The translations under genes were made by a program, and so were the position numbers. Below the pieces are notes generated by a model. That model was not told the origin of the DNA. It made no database searches and saw nothing but the letters and a program-made list of their open reading frames with translations. 9,436 nt of DNA, taken from Candidatus Brocadiaceae bacterium. GTDB taxonomy: Bacteria > Planctomycetota > Brocadiia > Brocadiales > Brocadiaceae. Location of the stretch: assembly GCA_024653795.1 (NCBI GenBank), contig JANLHY010000688.1, positions 1 through 9,436 on the forward strand, given 5' to 3'. This document shows, in pieces, positions 1 through 5,390 of this stretch; positions within the stretch are counted from its first letter, which is position 1, and each line of letters starts with the position of its first letter.

Positions 1-144
1 GGTAATCTTTTTCTGATAATCTTGAAGATGTAATGTATTGCTGGTATTCCGAATTAGGGCCTGGATGTGAACATCCCTTTCAAAGAGTCTTTTGGCTACG
101 TAATGGCCCAAAAAACCAGTTAAACCAGTGATGGCAATTTTCAT
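1..144 (-). CDS. NAD-dependent epimerase/dehydratase, N-terminal part (runs off left edge)
   Basis: The 48 visible codons begin with ATG at 144 and read MKIAITGLTGFLGHYVAKRL, then a hydrophilic stretch. The first 13 residues form a beta strand followed by a TGxxGFLG loop (Gly7, Gly10, Gly13). This is the Rossmann NAD(P)-binding fingerprint of extended short-chain dehydrogenases (nucleotide-sugar epimerases, dihydroflavonol-reductase-like proteins). The substrate-binding half and the YxxxK active site lie outside the window, so the reaction cannot be named. The gene follows tRNA-Ala in the same direction, about 130 bases downstream, and could share its transcript. The ribosome binding site is weak (GAAAGA about 8 bases upstream). 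The fold assignment is firm; the specific function is unknown. Confidence 0.8.
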   Translation of the reverse strand, partial: MKIAITGLTGFLGHYVAKRLFERDVHIQALIRNTSNTLHLQDYQKKIT

Positions 145-167
145 GTTTTATCTTTCACAAAAAGATT

Positions 168-216
168 AAGGAGAATTGGAGAATTCTATAAAACTTTTTC
201 CAACTCTACTCTCCTT
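168..216. repeat. Interrupted inverted repeat in the leader of the epimerase gene
   Basis: AAGGAGA at 168-174 pairs with TCTCCTT at 210-216. Inside it, TTGGA at 176-180 pairs with TCCAA at 199-203, separated from the outer stem by an asymmetric internal loop. GAGAATT also occurs twice in tandem (171-177 and 179-185). It lies between tRNA-Ala and the minus-strand epimerase start, so it could be a leader or processing hairpin. There is no U-run, so it does not look like an intrinsic terminator. No known RNA family was recognised. Confidence 0.35.
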
Positions 217-273
217 ACATCAATTGCAAAATCAGTAAATAAAAAAGGTTATCTATTATTTTTTTTGAAGAGT

Positions 274-350
274 TGGTGGAGACGAGGGGAATCGAACCCC
301 CGGCCTTCTCGTTGCGAACGAGACGCTCTCCCGGACTGAGCTACGTCCCC
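274..350 (-). tRNA. tRNA-Ala (anticodon CGC), CCA encoded
   Basis: Reading the minus strand from 350, the acceptor GGGGACG pairs with CGTCTCC and contains the G3:U70 wobble pair, the main identity element of alanine tRNA. The D arm is GCTC/GAGC with a 9-nt loop. The anticodon stem TCTCG/CGAGA closes the loop TTCGCAA, giving anticodon CGC, which reads GCG. A 5-nt variable region follows. The T arm GGGGG/CCCCT closes TTCGATT. A73 is followed by an encoded CCA at 276-274. The total is 77 nt and all arms pair well. A CGC alanine tRNA is usually supplementary to the UGC species that most bacteria use for this codon box. Confidence 0.97.
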
Positions 351-361
351 ACATAAATATA

Positions 362-389
362 ATTATATATTTCATATTCGAAATTTCAA
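362..389 (-). promoter_or_regulatory. Sigma70-type promoter of tRNA-Ala
   Basis: On the minus strand there is TTGAAA (389-384), a 16-bp spacer, and TATAAT (367-362), a perfect -10 box. The -10 ends 11 bases before the first base of the mature tRNA, which would leave a 5' leader of only a few nucleotides. Position and strand fit a tRNA promoter very well. No activity data are available from sequence. Confidence 0.6.
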
Positions 390-414
390 AGCTTTTTTGT
401 TTCAAATTTTTGTG

Positions 415-443
415 TTGACATACCTTAAAACCTTTGCTAACCT
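415..443 (+). promoter_or_regulatory. Possible promoter for the metalloprotease/methyltransferase pair
   Basis: A consensus TTGACA at 415-420 is followed after 17 bp by TAACCT at 438-443, a poor -10 that keeps the first, second and last consensus bases. Transcription would start near 450, about 60 bases before the protein start. It is divergent from the tRNA promoter. The -35 is convincing and the -10 is not, so this is tentative. Confidence 0.35.
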
Positions 444-513
444 ACCTGAGATTTTTAGAAGCTTACACCTTTCCTTGAAAATTATTTTCCAGACAAACCA
501 TTAAAGAAGATGG

Positions 514-1323
514 TTGGTTCAGCTCCATACGACTATGATATACTTTTCACTAACAATAAATCTTATCCTGATTATCTTCCTGAGCCTTGCGATATATGGA
601 TTGTGGATAAAGTATGCAAAAACCAATTTAATCAGAGGATTTCTCTTGCCTGGCACGATTGTTCACGAACTGAGTCATGCGTTGATGTGTCTTATCACGG
701 GAACAACGATTAAAGAATTAAATTTATTTTCACCTAGCAATACGGGGATCAAATACGATAAACCAAGGATTCGATTTGTATTTGACTTCATCATTGTTTC
801 AGCCCCTATTTTTGGTTGTGCCTTTCTTATTTTTTTAATAACAAAGTTGCTCTCTAACCCAATCCATTTTAACAGCAGCTTCCATGAATCGCATTTTACC
901 TTCGGGGGATTTTTTGTTTTACTACGGCATATAGCTGATGCGGTGTGGATTACTTTCAATACCCTTCTAAACCAACTCCATTTAGGAGAGATACGCCATA
1001 TTATCTTTTTACTGGCTATCATTATTTTTACTGTTTCTATGTCACCGCAAAAGCAGGATATCAAGCACCTTATTCTTGGATTCATCCTCCTTTCCTTCAT
1101 TTTCTTCTTTCTTGAAAATATTAATGTGCATTTATTAAGGTATGGCTGGTGGAATTTCTGTATAGAGGAATTCTGGCTAATTACTATCCTTGCGATATCT
1201 GTCCTTGTGCCTTTACTTTTAATAACCTTGATTATCATGGGTTTTACGAAAGGATATATGCTGGCATTTGGGCAAAAAGGCAAAAGTAAAGGCAGTGGTA
1301 AAGAGGATAGTAAAGAACGCTAA
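514..1323 (+). CDS. Membrane M50-like zinc metalloprotease family protein
   Basis: This is a 269-residue, very hydrophobic protein. A first membrane segment covers residues 8-32, and the HExxH zinc motif HELSH is at residues 51-55 within PGTIVHELSHALMCLITG, as in site-2/M50-type integral membrane peptidases. Further membrane segments lie near 88-112, 160-176, 184-202 and 219-245. The C-terminus is short, Lys/Ser/Gly-rich and probably cytoplasmic. An Asp at 182 in a conserved-looking MSPQKQD segment could be the third zinc ligand; this is inference. No substrate can be named. The reading frame opens with TTG at 514 behind AAGAAG; ATG at 535 is an alternative start but has no ribosome binding site. 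The stop is 5 bases before the methyltransferase start, so the two are probably co-transcribed and translationally coupled. Confidence 0.75.
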   Translation: MVQLHTTMIYFSLTINLILIIFLSLAIYGLWIKYAKTNLIRGFLLPGTIVHELSHALMCLITGTTIKELNLFSPSNTGIKYDKPRIRFVFDFIIVSAPIFGCAFLIFLITKLLSNPIHFNSSFHESHFTFGGFFVLLRHIADAVWITFNTLLNQLHLGEIRHIIFLLAIIIFTVSMSPQKQDIKHLILGFILLSFIFFFLENINVHLLRYGWWNFCIEEFWLITILAISVLVPLLLITLIIMGFTKGYMLAFGQKGKSKGSGKEDSKER

Positions 1324-1328
1324 TAAAG

Positions 1329-1889
1329 GTGCTCGTAAATAATCCAGAAATAATTTTTTTTGATTGTTTTTTTACATCGATCGGTTATGTGTACGTCGCA
1401 AAAAGTGCACAAGGAATTTGCCGAATCTCATTCCCTTACGCCACAGACGAAGATTTCTCCCAGTCAGTTTTAAAAGATACATTCCCTTGCTCAAAGCATG
1501 TCGAGGCAAATATCAAAGTACAGAGAAATAACGCGGCTCTAAAATGCGAAATAGCCATTTTGAAACAATATTTTCAAGGTAAACAGGTAGACTTTGATTT
1601 TCCTCTGGACTTGAGCAGCGGTACAACATTCCAAAAAATGGTATGGGAGAAATTGCGGGAAATTCCGTATGGTGAAAGCCGTTCCTATAAGTGGGTTGCC
1701 GAACAGATTAAGCATCCCCTTGCTGCCAGGGCTGTTGGCATGGCAAATAATAAAAACCCCTTGCCGCCCGTCATCCCCTGCCATCGTGTCATTGGTTCTA
1801 ATGGTTCACTAACCGGATACGCCTCCGGGCTTCATATCAAAAAATATTTAATAGAAATGGAAAAACGAATACTCTCCAGAACGAAATGA
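1329..1889 (+). CDS. ogt: Methylated-DNA--[protein]-cysteine S-methyltransferase
   Basis: This suicide DNA-repair protein moves the alkyl group from O6-alkylguanine (and O4-alkylthymine) to its own cysteine. The 186 residues match the family length. An N-terminal ribonuclease-H-like domain (about 10-95) precedes the DNA-binding domain, which starts at FQKMVWEKLREIPYGESRSY. The helix-turn-helix (about 119-140) contains the ARAVG segment with the likely arginine finger (Arg134). The active-site PCHRVIG places the acceptor Cys at 151. The start is GTG at 1329, needed to keep the whole first strand. It overlaps an AAAGG sequence, so initiation probably relies on coupling to the protease gene that ends at 1323. 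Ogt and AdaB-type names are used loosely for this family. The assignment to function is firm. Confidence 0.95.
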   Translation: MLVNNPEIIFFDCFFTSIGYVYVAKSAQGICRISFPYATDEDFSQSVLKDTFPCSKHVEANIKVQRNNAALKCEIAILKQYFQGKQVDFDFPLDLSSGTTFQKMVWEKLREIPYGESRSYKWVAEQIKHPLAARAVGMANNKNPLPPVIPCHRVIGSNGSLTGYASGLHIKKYLIEMEKRILSRTK

Positions 1890-1982
1890 TACTTGAAGCA
1901 CGGGAGTTTATCTCCATAAGCGCTAAGTTGTATTTGCTATTATTTTATCAAGTTTGGATAGTGCTATTATGAGGATTCCAAA

Positions 1983-1995
1983 ATCGAATATCGAA
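1983..1995 (+). repeat. Left arm of a 13-bp inverted repeat flanking the four-helix gene
   Basis: ATCGAATATCGAA here is the exact reverse complement of TTCGATATTCGAT at 2407-2419. The arm is itself partly palindromic (TCGAATATCGA-like). It lies immediately upstream of the ribosome binding site of the four-helix-bundle gene, and its partner lies 15 bases after the stop codon, so the pair brackets precisely that gene. Confidence 0.75.
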
Positions 1996-2008
1996 CAAGG
2001 AATAATGA

Positions 2009-2392
2009 ATGTCGAAGTATGAGAGAATATTTGATCTTGAAGAACGCTTAATAGATTTTGCCGTTAGAATTATTCGTACAGCTGAATCCTTGCCAAAAAC
2101 CAAGGCGGGAAATCACATTGCTGGACAACTCATTCGCTGCGGTACATCACCCGCCCCCAATTATGGTGAAGCTCAAAGCGCAGAATCTTGTTCTGACTTT
2201 ATACACAAGATGAAAGTCTCCCTTAAGGAGTTACGTGAAACAAGGATATGGTTATTGATGATTGTAAAAGCCAATCTCATAAAGCCGACGTCAAAGCTTG
2301 AACCCCTGATTAATGAGAATAATGAGCTTATTTCAATTTTTGTAACAAGCGTAAAAACCGCGAAACAAAAGGAGGACAAGAAAACCTCATAA
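2009..2392 (+). CDS. Four-helix-bundle protein (23S rRNA intervening-sequence protein family)
   Basis: The 127 residues carry the hallmarks of the TIGR02436/PF05635 family. An opening amphipathic helix (about 8-27) is followed by a turn with KTKAGNHIAGQLIRCGTSPA (31-50), then NYGEAQSAESCSDFIHKMKV and SLKELRETRIWL helices (about 51-85), and a last helix after 96. Members occur inside 23S rRNA intervening sequences and as free-standing genes, and they are related to the Avd accessory protein of diversity-generating retroelements. The biochemical role is not established; a basic bundle that binds nucleic acid is likely. The start is ATG at 2009 with AAGGA seven bases upstream. The gene is bracketed by inverted ATCGAATATCGAA repeats, which suggests it is or was a mobile cassette. 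It converges with the cbiM-like gene. Confidence 0.9.
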   Translation: MSKYERIFDLEERLIDFAVRIIRTAESLPKTKAGNHIAGQLIRCGTSPAPNYGEAQSAESCSDFIHKMKVSLKELRETRIWLLMIVKANLIKPTSKLEPLINENNELISIFVTSVKTAKQKEDKKTS

Positions 2393-2406
2393 TTCGAAAT
2401 TCCTTT

Positions 2407-2424
2407 TTCGATATTCGATATTCG
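2407..2424 (+). repeat. Right arm of the flanking inverted repeat, iterated
   Basis: TTCGATATTCGATATTCG contains the exact reverse complement of the left arm (2407-2419) and iterates the heptamer TTCGATA. A related AATTCGAAATT stands just before it at 2392-2402. The cluster begins at the stop codon of the four-helix gene. Confidence 0.7.
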
Positions 2425-2450
2425 TCGTGTTGCCTTGTCAGAGCCCATGT

Positions 2451-2478
2451 AGGATGGGTTAAACAAAGTGAACCCATC
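2451..2478 (+). repeat. REP-like hairpin, copy 1 (solitary)
   Basis: The 8-bp stem GATGGGTT (2453-2460) / AACCCATC (2471-2478) closes a 10-nt loop and is preceded by GTAGG. The 30 bases from 2451 match the copy at 5326 at 29 positions. It sits between the convergent 3' ends of the four-helix gene and the cbiM-like gene, a classic place for REP elements, where it may stabilise or end either transcript. No T-run follows, so it is not a standard intrinsic terminator. Confidence 0.75.
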
Positions 2479-2539
2479 AATCACTAGGCAATACCGCAAA
2501 GTCTTATTTCACATCAAATAAATACAACAAGAATCGTTA

Positions 2540-3175
2540 TTATATTTTCTGCAATTCCAGTAAATCAGGTCTAACCCTGGTAAGCATACTGAGTGTTGCA
2601 ATGGTAATAAACCCTTCGCCAATGCCAATAATGGCATGAATGCCTGCCATGGCTGGTAAAACAATCTTTAATGGGGCTGTGCCTGAAATGCTTAATTCTA
2701 CTGCGCAACAGGTTGCCGATAACACAAGAGAACACCACGCCGATGTGAAACTTCCGATAAAAAGGCCTTTTTTACCCTGAACAAAAAATTGGATAATGGT
2801 GTTTATGTAATATCCGAAAAATCCACCCACAACACCCATATTGAAGATATTGGCGCCCAGCGCCGTAAGACCGCCATCCTGGAATATCAGGCATTGGACG
2901 GTAAGCACTGTCGTCATTATGAGCACGGATGCCCATGGGCCAAGAAGAATAGCGATGAGGGTAGCGCCCATGAAATGGCCGCTCGTCCCTCCGCCAACAG
3001 GAAAATTAAACATCTGCGCAGCAAAGACAAAGGCAGCCATGACCCCCAGGAGTGGGATGTGTTTTTCCGATATCTTCTTGTTTGCCGTTCGAACGGCAGC
3101 GCCGATGAACAGGGCAGAAATACCACCCATCCCGATCCACGTCTTTGTGTCGAGAAACCCGTCAGGGATATGCAC
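2540..3175 (-). CDS. cbiM: Energy-coupling-factor cobalt/nickel transporter component CbiM/NikM
   Basis: This is the substrate-binding integral membrane component of an ECF-type Co2+/Ni2+ importer. The 211 residues begin MHIPDGFLD, the invariant N-terminus that folds into the membrane and supplies metal ligands. In NikM structures the metal is held by the Met1 amine, His2 and His67. Here His2 and His67 (in GGGTSGHFMG) are both present, so metal binding should be intact. Membrane segments lie near 12-30, 40-57, 68-97, 104-130, 138-158 and 172-198. The start is GTG at 3175 with AGAGAGG seven bases upstream. cbiN, cbiQ and cbiO normally follow, but none is present; a convergent unrelated gene lies downstream instead. 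Co2+ cannot be told from Ni2+ by sequence here. The lone gene must borrow a remote energising module or act alone. Confidence 0.93.
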   Translation of the reverse strand: MHIPDGFLDTKTWIGMGGISALFIGAAVRTANKKISEKHIPLLGVMAAFVFAAQMFNFPVGGGTSGHFMGATLIAILLGPWASVLIMTTVLTVQCLIFQDGGLTALGANIFNMGVVGGFFGYYINTIIQFFVQGKKGLFIGSFTSAWCSLVLSATCCAVELSISGTAPLKIVLPAMAGIHAIIGIGEGFITIATLSMLTRVRPDLLELQKI

Positions 3176-3229
3176 TGAAAAACCTCTCTTTGTTGTTTTT
3201 TTATTTCACCACAGTAGAATAAATAAATA

Positions 3230-3270
3230 ATTCACAGTGAATATATAGCAAAATAGAGAAAGAGATACAA
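3230..3270 (-). promoter_or_regulatory. Possible cbiM promoter with overlapping palindromic operator
   Basis: On the minus strand TTGTAT (3270-3265) lies 17 bp before TATATA (3247-3242), a moderate sigma70 match about 70 bases upstream of the cbiM start. A perfect 13-base palindrome, ATTCAC-A-GTGAAT (3230-3242), begins in the -10 and covers the likely transcription start, as expected of a repressor site. A looser TTTCACC...AGTAGAAT follows at 3204-3220. A metal-responsive repressor would make sense for this gene, but the regulator is unknown. No cobalamin riboswitch was seen, and the leader is too short for one. Confidence 0.4.
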
Positions 3271-3277
3271 TAAAAAC

Positions 3278-3554
3278 TTGCTGTTTGCAATAACACCTAA
3301 AACCCAATCCCTTTTGATCGTTCCATTTGACTCCATCTGGAGAGATGTCCTGGTTTTTCTGCAAAACGAGTTGACTCGTATGTTTGGCATTGACGTAGAG
3401 ATTGCCAGCGAGGAACCTATCCCACAATATGCTTTTAATCCAAAGAGGAACCAATACCACTCTACAAAGATACATACATTTTTCAAATGCCCTCAAAGAT
3501 ACCGATATAAAAGGACCGGATTTCTGTCCACGATGCAAATTAAAACTCAGGTGA
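3278..3554 (+). pseudogene. Archaemetzincin (peptidase M54) remnant with catalytic centre deleted
   Basis: Frame 1 from TTG at 3278 reads LLIVPFDSIWRDVLVFLQNE, then a middle with PIPQYAFNPKRNQYHSTKI. This is the N-terminal half of archaemetzincin-type metalloproteases (the lPxxAYNPxRxQYxSxxI pattern). At about 3476-3482 the homology shifts one base and continues as HFSNALKDTDIKGPDFCPRC and KLKLR, stopping at 3554. That is the family C-terminus, including the first pair of its zinc-finger cysteines. The HExxHxxGxxHCxxxxCVM core (roughly 70-90 residues) that should lie between is absent. The open frame does run on to 3565, but its last 29 residues are out-of-frame sequence. An in-frame TAG at 3254 blocks a longer N-terminus. 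The gene is divergent from cbiM and almost certainly non-functional. Confidence 0.7.
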
Positions 3555-3905
3555 AAGAGAACTAAAATCGGACACAGATTACGCAGATTAAACAGATTTA
3601 AAATCTTTGTCAAAAAAACAAGGTTTTATGAAATGTTGGAAGATTTAAAAGAAAAAATAACAAGGAATGACCCCAGCTTTTGCTCCTTCTGTGCTGATTC
3701 AGGCTTGCAGCCTGGACTAAAACATTTCGGTTCAATCGAGGACGAATGAACCGGCAAAGCGACTGAAAACTTAACCTTAAAATTCCTGAACATCTAGCCA
3801 AAGAGGTCACAGAAAATATTTTCATCTGTGTCCTCAATGGCTATTTAATTTCTTTAAAAGGATCATGCCAAACCTCATTGAAGATAGGTCTCTCAGAGAT
3901 AAGGT
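3555..3905. other. Gene-free stretch with dispersed-repeat signatures
   Basis: No convincing protein is encoded; the short frames here have no recognisable motif. The stretch starts with a 9-bp periodic CAGATT repeat (3575-3598). GGACACAGAT (3570-3579) recurs inverted at 3824-3833, bounding about 264 bp. A perfect 12-base palindrome GAAAATATTTTC lies at 3812-3823 inside CACA...TGTG flanks. It could be a decayed mobile cassette or intergenic repeat. No promoter or terminator for either neighbour was identified. Confidence 0.5.
3575..3598 (+). repeat. 9-bp periodic CAGATT repeat, three units
   Basis: CAGATT occurs at 3575, 3584 and 3593, exactly nine bases apart, with variable triplets ACG and AAA between. 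The pattern resembles the ACGCAGATTAAACAGATT family of intergenic repeats seen in diverse environmental bacteria. Its function is unknown. Confidence 0.7.
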
Positions 3906-4589
3906 TTATTTTATTTGTATGTTAATCGGACTGGTCAAATCCAGGAGATGCAGAATCTCCTGCGGCCTTTTGATCAGTGCCCGTGCGCCATTTTCCAGCA
4001 ACTCCTTTTCCGTCCGAAAACCCCAGAGTGCTCCCACCGGATACATACCGGCCGTTACGGCAGTCTTCATGTCAATAGCAGTATCTCCAAGGTAAATGAA
4101 ATGCGAAGGAATAACATTCAGACATCTGGCTATTTCCATTGCACCGGCCGGGTCTGGCTTTAGAGGCAGTGAGTTGCGCTGGCCCAGAACCATATCAAAG
4201 TTCCACTTCGGAAGAAATTCGGTTACACACCGTTTTGTGAATTCGTCAGGTTTATTGGAAAGAACCGCCATTTTCAGGCCGCCTGCCGTCAATGCGTCAA
4301 GCATCTCTGCCACGCCATCGTAAGGCATTGTTTTGACGTTCCAGCCTTTGCCATATTCTTCGCGGAATGTCTGAACACAGACACCGATCGTGTCAACGTC
4401 CCGCTTATTTTCTGGCAGGGCGCGTTTCATGAGTACAGTAGCCCCGTCACCGACAAAATAACGGTAAGTGTCAAGTGTGTGAGTAGGGAAGCCAAGCCTT
4501 TCAAGGACACGGTTTGTTGCATTACTCAGATCTTCCAGCGTATCAAGCAACGTGCCGTCAAGATCAAAAAGAATTGCTTCAAAGCACAT
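3906..4589 (-). CDS. HAD-superfamily phosphatase, phosphoglycolate phosphatase-like
   Basis: The 227 residues contain all HAD motifs. Motif I is FDLDGTLLDT with nucleophile Asp9 and acid/base Asp11. Motif II is VLSNK (Ser111). The motif III lysine is in LKPDP (Lys144). Motif IV is GDTAID with Asp169 and Asp173 for Mg2+. A helical C1 cap (about 16-85) sits between motifs I and II. The set and length match Gph-type enzymes, which hydrolyse 2-phosphoglycolate formed by oxygenation or DNA repair. The same scaffold serves pyrophosphatase PpaX and other small phosphatases, so the substrate is not certain. The start is ATG at 4589, placed five residues before the first strand as usual for the family. 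Its upstream sequence lacks a clear Shine-Dalgarno. It is divergent from the 80-residue small gene. Confidence 0.9.
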   Translation of the reverse strand: MCFEAILFDLDGTLLDTLEDLSNATNRVLERLGFPTHTLDTYRYFVGDGATVLMKRALPENKRDVDTIGVCVQTFREEYGKGWNVKTMPYDGVAEMLDALTAGGLKMAVLSNKPDEFTKRCVTEFLPKWNFDMVLGQRNSLPLKPDPAGAMEIARCLNVIPSHFIYLGDTAIDMKTAVTAGMYPVGALWGFRTEKELLENGARALIKRPQEILHLLDLTSPINIQIK

Positions 4590-4640
4590 AAAGAAAATTT
4601 TTCAACCAATAATTTACAATATTTGTAACAATAAAGTGTG

Positions 4641-4668
4641 GTAGGGGTAGAAAGTCTTCTGCCCCTGC
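4641..4668. repeat. Strong 12-bp hairpin between divergent genes
   Basis: GTAGGGGTAGAA (4641-4652) pairs with TTCTGCCCCTGC (4657-4668) over 12 positions, including two G-U pairs, closing a 4-nt loop AGTC. There is no T-run on either side, so it is not a canonical terminator. It lies about 50 bases upstream of the HAD start and 140 upstream of the small gene. It could be an mRNA leader structure or a dispersed palindrome. Confidence 0.6.
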
Positions 4669-4755
4669 AAAGCTGTAATTTCCACTTGCGATTAAAAGAT
4701 AGAGGATTACAATGTATCATTATCATAAAATTTTTGAAAATGATATGCAAATGTA

Positions 4756-4783
4756 TTTAAACGTATGGAGATGGAATTATAAT
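4756..4783 (+). promoter_or_regulatory. Promoter of the 80-residue small gene
   Basis: A perfect TATAAT at 4778-4783 lies 16 bp after TTTAAA (4756-4761), a 4-of-6 match to the -35. Transcription would start near 4790, leaving a leader of about 20 bases with the AAAGGAG ribosome binding site at 4798-4804. Geometry and strand both suit the gene at 4810. Confidence 0.5.
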
Positions 4784-4809
4784 TGTGGTATATAAGGAAA
4801 GGAGAATTT

Positions 4810-5052
4810 ATGAAGAAGGCTAAATCTGAAGAACTGCGTCCAGAGTACCGCCGTGAAGACCTTGGCCCGGGTGTTCGAGGCAAATATTTTGAATCTTATC
4901 AAAAGGGGACTAACCTTGTACTTCTGAGCCCTGATGTAGCTAAAGCATTCCCCACAGAAGAAGCTGTTAATGATGCCCTACGATCTCTAATTGAATTGGC
5001 ACAGAAATCTATCGGACTAACCGAACGTGCTAAAAAGCAGCACTCCGTTTAG
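4810..5052 (+). CDS. Conserved 80-residue protein, antitoxin-like by size and context, function unknown
   Basis: The preferred start is ATG at 4810, five bases after a strong AAAGGAG; a frame opening at GTG 4783 would begin inside the -10 box. The 80-residue protein is hydrophilic and begins MKKAKSEELRPEYRREDLG. It has a beta-like core, GVRGKYFESYQKGTNLVLLS, and a C-terminal helix with VNDALRSLIELAQKSIG. The pattern RPEYxREDLGxGVRGKYxxxxxxGTNLVLLxPDVAxxFPxxxAVNxAL resembles a widespread family of small orphan proteins often listed as hypothetical or antitoxin-like. No membrane segment or catalytic motif is visible. No toxin gene follows; the next sequence is a transposase relic. The gene itself is secure and its role is unknown. 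Confidence 0.75.
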   Translation: MKKAKSEELRPEYRREDLGPGVRGKYFESYQKGTNLVLLSPDVAKAFPTEEAVNDALRSLIELAQKSIGLTERAKKQHSV

Positions 5053-5121
5053 CACGAGAGTTAGCCAGACGCACTGCGCACATTAGGCAGGTAATGCCAA
5101 TAAAATGACTTAGGGGGTAAC

Positions 5122-5133
5122 AGGGACACATCC
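5122..5133 (+). repeat. Left terminal inverted repeat of the RAYT relic
   Basis: AGGGACACATCC is the exact reverse complement of GGATGTGTCCCT at 5576-5587. The two 12-bp arms bracket the transposase relic, about 29 bases before its N-terminal fragment and at the extreme end of its C-terminal homology. Confidence 0.75.
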
Positions 5134-5170
5134 TATTTCAAAATGATATACATAATAAACCATGCCAATC

Positions 5171-5326
5171 ATGCCGACAATAGCAAGGATAGTAGCAACA
5201 GAATATCTCCACCACATAGTACAGCGAGGTAACAACGGGGTAAAAGTTTTTGAAGATAAGGAAGACTTCAAAAAATACTTGTCCCTTCTCGAAAGATATT
5301 CTCCAGAGAAAGACGTAGTGGAGTAA
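5171..5326 (+). pseudogene. REP-associated tyrosine transposase (RAYT), N-terminal fragment
   Basis: ATG at 5171 (or 5162, same frame) reads MPTIARIVATEYLHHIVQRG, then NNGVKVFEDKEDFKKYLSLL and ERYSPEKDVVE, stopping at 5326. This is the start of Y1/HUH-type REP-associated transposases (consensus MPRxxRIVxxxxxHHxxQRGNxxxxxFxxxxDxxxYL). The family continues with the HxH metal motif (usually SNHVHLL) and the catalytic Tyr. None of that is present here, because the frame runs into a REP-like hairpin at 5326. It is inactive. It also explains the hydrophobic-looking frame on the opposite strand, which is a shadow. Confidence 0.8.
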
Positions 5327-5353
5327 GGATGGGTTAAACGAAGTGAACCCATC
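5326..5353 (+). repeat. REP-like hairpin, copy 2
   Basis: The 8-bp stem GATGGGTT/AACCCATC closes a 10-nt loop. Extended to 5355 it is identical to copy 1 except for one loop base. It begins at the last base of the RAYT fragment's stop codon and points opposite to copy 3, so copies 2 and 3 form an inverted pair of the REPIN/BIME type. Confidence 0.8.
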
Positions 5354-5390
5354 AAAGCCGTTCAATCGGCTCAGAACGTTTAAACCGGTT

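Noticed and set aside
675..1283. 202-residue minus-strand open frame
   Set aside because: It lies wholly antisense to the HExxH metalloprotease gene and shows no domain pattern; its Lys/Arg/Ser-rich make-up is that of a shadow frame.
3176..3280. Cobalamin riboswitch upstream of cbiM
   Set aside because: No B12-box-like element or suitable multi-stem structure was seen, and the likely leader of about 70 bases is too short for this riboswitch class.
3575..3598. CRISPR-like array
   Set aside because: The unit is only 6-9 bases with no spacers of CRISPR length, and no cas gene is present.
3206..3613. 135-residue minus-strand open frame
   Set aside because: It runs antisense across the archaemetzincin remnant and the cbiM promoter and has no recognisable motif.
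5053..5121. Toxin gene partner directly after the 80-residue protein
   Set aside because: Only a frame of about 15 codons is present before a stop, with no start or ribosome binding site.
5110..5365. Two minus-strand open frames of 75-81 residues with hydrophobic stretches
   Set aside because: They are antisense to the RAYT N-terminal fragment, which has clear family homology on the plus strand, and they include the REP-like hairpin.
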